From Bretschneidera sinensis (Eukaryota > Streptophyta > Magnoliopsida > Brassicales > Akaniaceae), in contig CM043702.1 of the NCBI GenBank assembly GCA_023935145.1, positions 74,952,820 through 75,016,819 of the forward strand: a DNA stretch of 64,000 nt, read 5' to 3'. The notes beneath the pieces are model-generated. The model was not told the origin of the DNA. It saw only the letters and a program-made list of their open reading frames with translations, and made no database searches. Below, one piece after another: positions 56,201-64,000 of the stretch. The position numbers and the translations under genes are program-made. Within the stretch, counting starts at the first letter, position 1; each line of letters begins with the position of its first letter.

Positions 56201-56905
56201 GGTAAGCACTTTTACAACAAGATCTTTGAGCAGTTGATGAAGAAGTATTTCATCACGCACAAAGTTGCCACCCCGTATCACCCACAGATGAGTGGTCAAG
56301 TGAAAATTTCAAATCGCGAGATCAAACAAATTTTGGAAAAGACTGTGAACCCTAATAGAAAGGATTGGTCTCTGCGATTGACTGATGCACTGTGGGCATA
56401 TCGAACAACCTTCAAGACGCCAATTGGCATGTCTCCCTATCGCATTGTGTACGGAAAGGCATGTCACCTTCCGGTTGAATTAGAGCATCTTGCGTATTGG
56501 GCTATCAAGCAACTGAATTTCAATCTTTCCAAGGCTGGCTCACAATGGAAGCTCCAACACAATGAATTGGAGGAGCTGCGAAATGATGCATATGAGTGTG
56601 CCCGATCATACAAAGCACAAATGAAGAAGACTCATGACCAAAACATTTTGAGACGAGCTTTTGAGCCGGGTCAGAAAGTTCTTCTTTACAATTCGCGCCT
56701 GCATCTTTTTCCAGGCAAGCTCAAATCCCGATGGTCAGGCCCATTCATTATTCGATCAGTTTTTCCTCATGGGGCCATCGAGATTGAGGATCCTAAGAAT
56801 GGTAATACTTTCAAGGTAAATGGACAGAGGCTAAAACCATTCTTAGAGTTGAGGAGTCCGGACATTGAGACGATACTGTTGGAGGATCCTAGTTACTCAA
56901 ATTGA
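53219..56905 (+). pseudogene. Gypsy element 2 pol: protease, RT, RNase H, integrase
   Basis: One frame, interrupted only by TAG at 54569-54571 (SGYN*VPVDPEDQ) and TAG at 55154-55156 ([12 protein letters not shown]). Protease site LLDLGVSVNLLPYS keeps its Asp. RT has FMDDF. RNase H has CDASDYAVG and [10 protein letters not shown], with YLDYAALK where YSDHAALK is usual. Integrase keeps the HHCC zinc domain (HACGGHF ... CVSCERCQ), WGIDFMGPF and SDGGKHF, but the catalytic Glu is Lys ([12 protein letters not shown]). Ends with [20 protein letters not shown] and a TGA. Confidence 0.93.
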
Positions 56906-58191
56906 GTGTAGTATTCTAGGGGAGAGTCTGGCTGAAGACTTTAAACTTAGCGCTCATTGGAGGCACCCCACAGCTTATTTTTTCTGTTATTTTATTATTT
57001 CGCATTTTTATGATTAATGTTTGTTTCCAGTATTTTTGTTTTCCAGTTTTTATTTTTCAGGGACAATGCGTACTTCAGTTCAAGTTTGGGGGTATGCTAT
57101 GAGCCATACCAATCCAGCTAGTTCTTCATATCTCAGGTCAGCTCATTCCATATTAGTCACACATTGAGGTCAATGTGTAATTTAAGTTTGAGGGTATGGG
57201 AGACACATCACACACTCTGTCCTAATTTGTTGTCTTTTCGTCGTAGAGATAAATGCATGCTCATGTTATCGTGAAATTTTGGTTGATCTAAACAATTTAT
57301 GTGATGTGATGTCATTGGTGAGTTTAACATTTTGAGCACATGATCTGGTGATAAATTTTAAAATTTAGTTACTTACCTTAGGCATTTGATAATTCACATG
57401 TTTGACGTAATCTAACACGAGCACATTAGCACAAATTATGTGAGGTATGACATGTGATTTTAATGTGTATTTTTCCTTATCTTAACTGAAACTGGATGAC
57501 TTGTTGGATGAACTCTTGGGCATAGAAAAACATAAAAAAAAATTTAAAAAAATTATTATCATAAATAAACTTTCTGCTGAGTAACTGGACCTCTTGCCTC
57601 AGTAAGCAGTGAGTATTCACGTCAAAAGGTGGAATTTTGCTTGGTAGTATTAAGGCTGGTTTAATTTTGTAGCCTTTTTTACTCGAGTTAGTAAGTCCTT
57701 AGGGTTGTCTTTACACATAATGCCCTAAAACCATCTGGTTTGGGAATCATTGACTCAACACTCGCTACATGGGTTAATTAGAAAGCTTAAGGGAACTAGA
57801 CATAGTCGCGCCTTAGAAAAAAAAAAAACTATGGCTTTTTCCTTCATTTTGATGGGAAATTCGGTGAATCTTGAGACATGGAGACCTTACACATTGGAGT
57901 CACTTGGAAGTTTCATTTCTACATGCTAATTCACTTTACACAGTGTCAGACTTGTGATGCCTTAACCTGCCTTTTGTAAGTAATTAGATTTTAACTTTTC
58001 TATTCATTGCGAAGATGGGTTTATCTTTTTAAGCTTGCTCATGAATGAATATCATGGTGATGTGTGCTCCTTAAATTTTTGGATACCATGAGTGATGAAC
58101 TTATCTTTATGTTCTTTGTTTTTCATTTAGGTTTTTTCTTTTATTATTTTGTTTTGCTAAGGGACTAGCAAATTGTAAATTTGGCGGTATT
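56906..58191 (+). other. Gypsy element 2 3' non-coding region
   Basis: Closely matches 50536-51842. No env-like frame. Purine-rich GTAAATTTGGCGGTATT before LTR C is a mutated polypurine tract. Confidence 0.8.
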
Positions 58192-59541
58192 TGATGAGTG
58201 CCAAATATTGCATATTTTGGCCCTTTAATTTACATTTGTTAGCTTAAGAATTTGTTACTTTGAGTTGTTTTCATTGTTTTACAGGTTTACAAGCTTGGAA
58301 AGAAGTTTCACTAAATTGCCAGAATTGCTCGTGCAGATCAGCTATTTTTTAGGATTAAACTGTATTGATTTAGGAAGAACCAGAAGATGAGCCATATACG
58401 CTTAGAAAGATCCGGATGTCTATTTTCTGGGGAATTTTACGGATCAATAAAATGATTTTTCTAGAGAAAGTTATGGCAGTTTTAGTAGACAAAGGTCAGG
58501 CTGTGCATGATTTCAGCGTGACGGATCAGCCATTTTTGAGGATTTAACTGTATTGATTCAGGAAGAACCACGAGATGAGCCACATATTCTTGGAAAGATC
58601 CCGATGTCTATTTTCTGGAGAATTTTACGGATCAATAAAATGATTTTTCTAGAGAAATTTATAGCAGTTTTAGTAGACAAATGTCAAAGAGCAAAAACTG
58701 GAATCTGCAATATCCCACATCGGATTGGAAGCATATTGCACTTGTGATATTTCCCTATATAATCCCTTCTTCACTTCATCTTTAATGTACAATTCCTGAG
58801 CCACTTTGGTGTTTAACGGTGGATGTCCACTAGCATTCTGGTGGATCTCGAAGGCTTTGTCACCACGAGGGGAAGCACCGCCCGTCAGCGAGTGGAATTT
58901 CTCCCATGTAAAGTTATTTATTTATTTCTTTACACTTAGTTGTTTTAGTTTAAATGTTTAGCACTTTTATTATGAATTGTAGTTTCATAGTTATGAGTGG
59001 CTAAACTCTTCAGCTAAGGTTGAAGATGAAGTCCCGCCGTTGTTTGGCGTAGTAGTTCAGATTTGCTTGTACAAATCTGACAATTTTTAGTATAAATGTT
59101 CTGTCAATTATTTGAGTTAATTTTATAACTGATTGAGTTTAAATTGTCTGTTGGATATTCCTTGTGTTTCATCTGATGGATACATTGAATATTTTTCGAT
59201 TAAATTGGATTTCCTTTGTGATTTGTTGAGAGCGGATACATTGGATGCTTTTGGTTTAGTTGGGATATTCTTTGTTTTTTTGTCTTATAGTTGGATTCAT
59301 GGAATGTTTTGATATGCTATATTTTTAGAACATTAATTATTAGTTTTTAAAAATCAATTTAGTTTAATTTTAATTTCTTTTGCAAATTATCATCTGAAAT
59401 TCGGAACTAGGTTAAGATAGAGTTAGTTTAGATTGAAAATATACTTTCACAACGCAATTCCCTGTGGATTCGACCTTGCACTTGCACAACGCTATACTGC
59501 AAACGACTCGTGCGCTTGCGAGTAATTTAAAACTCACAACA
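58192..59541 (+). repeat. Gypsy LTR C (3')
   Basis: 1350 bp, TGATGAGTGCC to ACTCACAACA, same type as LTR A including the U3 duplication. A short block near 59330 is deleted. Followed by the target repeat ACTTC. Confidence 0.92.
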
Positions 59542-59546
59542 ACTTC

Positions 59547-59807
59547 TAATTGGTTTGGGAAAAGTGATTTCTTATTTTATAGTTGCTTATTCTAGTATGA
59601 GTAGAACTAGTTTCCTATACTGTTATTTCCCTAATAGTAATAGGAAAATATCCTCTATATAAATTGGTACTAAAGAAAGTTTGAGGCACACTCATGTTTC
59701 CAATATATATTGTAAATCAGAGAAGTTTACTACTAGAGTTAGGATGAGAGTTTTTGGTATTTTAGGGTTTTGAGTTGTCAAGTTGAGAAAGTACTTACTA
59801 CTAAAGC
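59547..59807 (+). repeat. Copia element 4, 3' LTR, right piece
   Basis: TAATTGGTTTGGGAAAAGTG onward continues the LTR interrupted at 43341 and matches 42409-42660. It is cut again by a hAT-like insertion, after which only a short match (ACTAGAGTTATGTTGAGAG) remains. Confidence 0.82.
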
Positions 59808-61181
59808 CAATGGTTGATCTAGAAATTTTTGTTAGTGGGGGCGGCATATATACACATTTATATTATATAAGTAAACAGTAAATATATATATTTGAAAACA
59901 AAATTAATATAAATATTGATGACATTTTTTTCATAAAACAAGAACATATTTTTTATATTTTTTTACTCGAATACATGTTTGTTTCATACAGTTCAAGATC
60001 ATTAACATTTTCCTTTCATTACAAAACCTAACAAAAAAAGACTTGTATTAGTATGTCCATAACGAACAAGAAGAAGATATTTTTTTTCAATAATCTTATG
60101 TAAACCTTAGCATGTTGAGTACAAAAGAAATTACTTATAAAAAATGTTAAGTTCAGAAAAAATTTAAAGAATGCACCACTTATATCCCAATAATCTGTTT
60201 TTTTTATAAGTTGCTGCCTAATAATCTGTTTTAAAATGCAAGGTTAAAAATGGACAATTCAGCAAATTGTAAAATATTAGCAATTCAACTCTTGGGTTAG
60301 TGGTGATGTCATTTTCACAAACGATTTGCTTACCAAAAACAGACAAAATTTCAAATAATTTATAGTATAACATTATGAAGAATTCTTATGGGCACTAACA
60401 CAGATGAGAATCTCGAATTAACTCAACAACTATCTTGTGACAGACCTTTGATCTCGTGAACCAAAGGCAAAAACCCACCAACTAATTTTAAGTTTCTTAA
60501 ACTTTCTTTACCGTTATACTCGGATCCAAAGACCCATATACCTAATTACCACCAAAAAGAAAATGCTACTATAGAAAACCTAGAAAGCCTAAACCCAAAG
60601 ACAAAATAACATAGAAAGGTGAAACATCTGGCAAATGCATAGACCAATAGCTACCTAATATTTAAAAAAAAAAAATTCATACTCACATCAGAAGAGAAAA
60701 ACCAGATTTAAAGTTTAAAAAGGATAAAAAATTTGCATGTACCAATTAACATTTGGAAAACAATTCCTTCTAAAAATTTAACATCAAGGATTTTAAAATT
60801 CAAAAACCCATCAAATGATAGGATTATGACCTAAAAGGGGAGGAAAATTACGCTACTGTCAGGAACCGTATATATAATTCTTACCTATAACTTCTAATTT
60901 CTAAGAAAACCCACTTGAAGGGCCACAAAACCATAACTACTATGCCGAGAGAAAGAGACCAACCTTAAGCAAAGGAATCCAAGCGACCAAATAAGCAATT
61001 GAAAAGGAGAGGAGTAGAGAACCACCGTCTCTGGTAGAGTGTTTGGGCATTTGAATATTAGGGTTTCAAATTTGTGGGGGCAATTATAAATTTAAAGTGA
61101 GGTAAAATTTGTAAATATCTATAAAATTAATTTATTTTTCAAAAATCAAGTGGGGACAACCCCCACCTGTATCTGCCCCTG
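59808..61181. mobile_element. Non-autonomous DNA element, hAT-like
   Basis: 1374 bp. The left end CAATGGTTGATCTAGA and the right end (reverse complement) CAGGGGCAGATACAGG form an imperfect terminal inverted repeat, each followed by a G-run (GTGGGGGCGG / GTGGGGGTTG). Flanks ACTAAAGC and ACTAGAGT agree at six of eight bases, fitting an old 8-bp target repeat. No transposase frame. Confidence 0.55.
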
Positions 61182-61189
61182 ACTAGAGT

Positions 61190-62753
61190 TATGTTGAGAG
61201 CTCAATACAAATACATGTATCAAGTCAACTAGACTATCATAATTGTAACTAACATATAGCTATACTAACAGCTTTCTAACTAACTTCTATCCTTGAACTC
61301 TTCCTTCTTTGCTACTTAACCTCTCCCTTTGTTTTTAAAGCTTCCTTTCTCCTTTGCTTGACTTGTCATCCGGATTGCTTCAAACTCTAATGCTTCAACT
61401 CACTACCAATACCTTTTAGGTTTCTTTAAATTAGTTCTATCCCTTACCTTTTTTCTTGTAACAATAAATCTGATCCTTCGAAGCCTACATGTATTTGGTT
61501 TCACCATAATCTATACAGCAAGTTGATTTTTCCGAGATCCAACAGAAACTAAATTCCGGAGTTTCACAATTACAATTTGTTTTTTCACTAGACTCACACA
61601 AAAACTTCAAAATTACGTTTTTTGACTCACAACATTTAGCAAGAGTGAGAATAAATAGAAATGATCATAAAAAATATTTGTTTACAAATAAGAACTCTGA
61701 TATTAGAGAGTATATAACCTTGCAAGATGATTTGAAGAGTATGAATGATCAAACGATATTCAAAACTCAAATGTGGACCTACTTGTAAACAAGACTTCCC
61801 CCTATCCTAAACAAGCTGCATAAGAAGAATAAGGCCTTTCATAGACGAAGCCCAATAAACAGAAGCTAATAAGGAGAAAGACATGCCTAAAATCATTTAA
61901 TAAATTCCTTTATGCTTCATTAGATGCATGCTTGGATCATTGAGTCACTGAACACATTCCCAAAAATAATTGTACCAAGTCAAATTTCTCTGGGACTACT
62001 ATCCAGAAAGTGATGATTCAACCCATAGTATTTCAGATAGTAATGATTACGCAACGACAAGCATCATCCACCAATTGATACCCAACATCAAGGCTCCTAA
62101 CCCACCAATTTTACCCGAGACATCAAGGCTCCCAACCCACCAATTTTCTTTTTCTCTGGGGACAGAAAATTGCATAATCTTAACAATTGAATTTGCAATG
62201 CACTAAGCTAACACACTACACACGGCATTGCAAAACCGGAGCTGTACGGAAAGGACATCAAGTCATCAGGCTAGAAAGATGGCACAGTAAAAGCACGTAA
62301 ATGTAAAGAAGCGCCTTAGTAAGAGCGGGAGAGAGGCGAGAGACCGAAATACCCTTTTTCATTCCACTAATCACTGTTTTTCCTTTCCTACTTTCTATGA
62401 GAAAATGTGCCAAATTTTCTACTTCACTGAACAACGAAATTAGCACATTTTCCCAGTATAAAATTACAAAATTTTGTCACCATTAGGATTCCCTAGGCAA
62501 AATCCTCCTTCAATGCCACTTCGAATCTGCCTTGGAAATAAAAAACAAGGAATTTTCATCATGTAAACAGGCATACATGACCAATTAAACCCTCTCGATT
62601 GGCACCCTAAAATGGTGAGTCCAACTCCCTGTACACCCCGAGAGCACCTTAGTATGCCCGAATTCTTAAGTCACAAACCGAGGCACATTTGCAGGGGGAA
62701 TCCGTGTTCTCCAATCATAACAGCTTCAATCCAGAATAAAAGAATTTTGGATC
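61190..62753. other. Intergenic DNA, no gene supported
   Basis: Contains a short inexact repeat (CATCAAGGCTCCTAACCCAC near 62088 and ATCAAGGCTCCCAACCCACC near 62121). The part next to 62754 may be the 3' untranslated region of the following exon. Other open frames are short and on both strands. Confidence 0.4.
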
Positions 62754-63195
62754 CTACCCAATGTCAGTATATTCTGGCAATACTGAGCAATCATCGAGGC
62801 CCAATAATAAGTCTGGAACATAGTTATGTAGGACCAGTTCAGAACTATCCGTTTCCAGTGAAAGCTCCTCGTCCATGCAATAAGAGGAACTACAATCAAT
62901 GTTATCTATCCAACTGTCCTCGGTGATTGCTGGTGTGATGTCAAACCCCATATTGAGGTCATTAGGTGCAGCTGTTTCCACTGGCAAGAATCCTGGCTCA
63001 GCAAATTGCATCTCACCATGTTCCACTGAAGCTTTCCTCGACTTTGATTTAGAAGGCCTAATTGAGTCAGAGACAGAGAGCTTGTGCTTTCCCAAGGACT
63101 GCAATCTTGCGCCAGACCTTGACTTGACATCATTTGCTGGGAAAGCAGATGAAGCCCAACCCAGACTACCTTTGACACAAGCTCTTGCTGAGGCC
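62754..63195 (-). CDS. Terminal exon of an unrecognised, probably nuclear protein
   Basis: After a strong acceptor (TTTTTCTCAG, minus) the frame stays open for about 147 codons to a TAG at 62754. It opens ASARACVKGSLGWASSAF, then a basic stretch KHKLSVSDSIRPSKSKSRKA that could be a nuclear signal, and ends in an acidic, hydrophobic tail (CMDEELSLETDSSELVL, YVPDLLLGLDD). Its GC content is clearly above the surroundings, as expected for a real coding exon. I do not recognise the family. Upstream exons would lie beyond the right window edge or in 63.2-64 kb, where I found none. Confidence 0.55.
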
Positions 63196-63219
63196 CTGAG
63201 AAAAAGAGACAGCACTTGA

Positions 63220-64000
63220 TTACAAATCTATAGATTTTTATCCAACTCTCTGTTCCACACAGCACCAACATGAATTGGTTATGTATGAAGTGCAGCACTC
63301 CATATGAAACATCATTCACCGGTATGGCACACAATGAGCAATCAATTTCTTACCATCACTTAAGTTCTAGTTAATAACTATTCATGACAATAGATTGTAT
63401 TTTCACCAAAAAAAAAGGAGATAAAAAAGTAAAACATTTGTATAGGCCAAGACACCCCCAAAAAACGAGTAAAGGCTACAAAGGGAAATGTTTTGAGTAA
63501 ACTATGAGGCCAAATAGACCCAAAAAAAAAACATATGTGCATGAGTACATCAAACGAAAAAGCTGCAATATTGGTTATAATGAGGGGAAATTAAATTCAC
63601 ATCAAGTTTTGGACCTAATTACAATCAGGTCCACAAATTTGAAAAACCGATAAGAGATCCTATTGTTTAAAAATTGTAACAAAATCACGAAATGTCCACA
63701 AAATCGTTGTATGATAAAAAAAATAATGTCGAACACTTCAACGGCTATATCATCTCCATTATTATGACCCTTCAACGACTATATTTCTCATTTATTTCCT
63801 TGTTTCCGTCTCCCATTTCATTCTAGTAACAGATCCATGTTTTGACCCAAATAAAATCGCAGTTGTAACAGCATAGGGATAATCTGGATGTTTCTTCAGT
63901 TTTAGGGATATCTGGTAATTTTTATGGTCACATTATAGTCACATGATGATGTTAGACGATTTTCACCAAGTGTCCTAACAGCAACTCACGTTTTGGACCT
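63220..64000. other. Intron-like or intergenic AT-rich DNA
   Basis: No exon recognised. AGTTTTGGACCTAATTACAA at about 63604 and ACGTTTTGGACCT at the window end are related words and may be ends of a small repeat. Confidence 0.4.

Larger units (their letters stand above)
43342..59541 (+). mobile_element. Ty3/Gypsy complex (Athila/Tat type) with three LTRs and two internal regions
   Basis: 16.2 kb between perfect repeats ACTTC (43337-43341 and 59542-59546). Order: LTR A, primer site, gag, pol 1, 3' region, LTR B, gag-truncated pol 2, 3' region, LTR C. LTRs A and C are one type; LTR B shares only the 3' half and has a different U3. All coding regions carry stops, deletions or lost catalytic residues. 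Confidence 0.93.

Noticed and set aside
56906..58191. Env-like gene between pol and the 3' LTR, as in some Athila elements
   Set aside because: No open frame of adequate length or membrane segment exists in either 3' region.
62899..63219. Plus-strand open frame opposite the exon at 62754-63195
   Set aside because: The minus strand has a proper acceptor and better protein character; the plus-strand frame is its shadow.

Overview
The window is nuclear DNA of a flowering plant, probably a eudicot. It is AT-rich, carries spliced eukaryotic exons with GT-AG introns, and is dominated by plant retrotransposons: Ty1/Copia elements primed by initiator tRNA-Met, a Ty3/Gypsy element with an Athila/Tat-type primer site, LINE fragments and non-autonomous elements. 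I cannot name the species. No prokaryotic feature, CRISPR array or intact RNA gene is present.

Layout. 1-4086: 5' part of a decayed minus-strand Copia element, cut by the window edge. 4087-26400: AT-rich, repeatedly duplicated DNA with three remnants of a small cysteine-rich secreted-peptide gene, three copies of one exon that looks like the start of a MYB repeat, solo-LTR-like blocks, a fold-back/MITE family, a tandem array of a miniature LTR element (11391-14714, flanked by AAAGA repeats) and a LINE ORF1 relic (22097-24096). 26400-29900: simple and low-complexity repeats.

30091-40644 (minus): a host gene remnant. Eleven exons encode an NSF-like (vesicle-fusing ATPase) D1/D2 region and three more encode a coiled-coil, kinesin-like tail. 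All fourteen join in phase as 436 codons plus a stop. A nearly complete Copia element (33402-40210, AATTC repeats) sits in one intron. A second Copia fragment (40645-41222) ends exactly where the recognisable NSF reading frame begins, so the N-terminal part is missing.

41690-61181: a nest of insertions. A LINE 3' fragment holds an internally deleted Copia element. The 3' LTR of that Copia holds a 16.2 kb Gypsy complex with three LTRs and two damaged internal regions (43342-59541, ACTTC repeats), and further along the same LTR a hAT-like non-autonomous DNA element. 62754-63195 (minus): a well-formed terminal exon of an unrecognised host gene, probably nuclear.

As a whole the window is a host locus broken up by successive transposition. 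The only host genes with convincing exons are the NSF/coiled-coil remnant and the exon near 63 kb; all transposon coding regions carry disabling changes.
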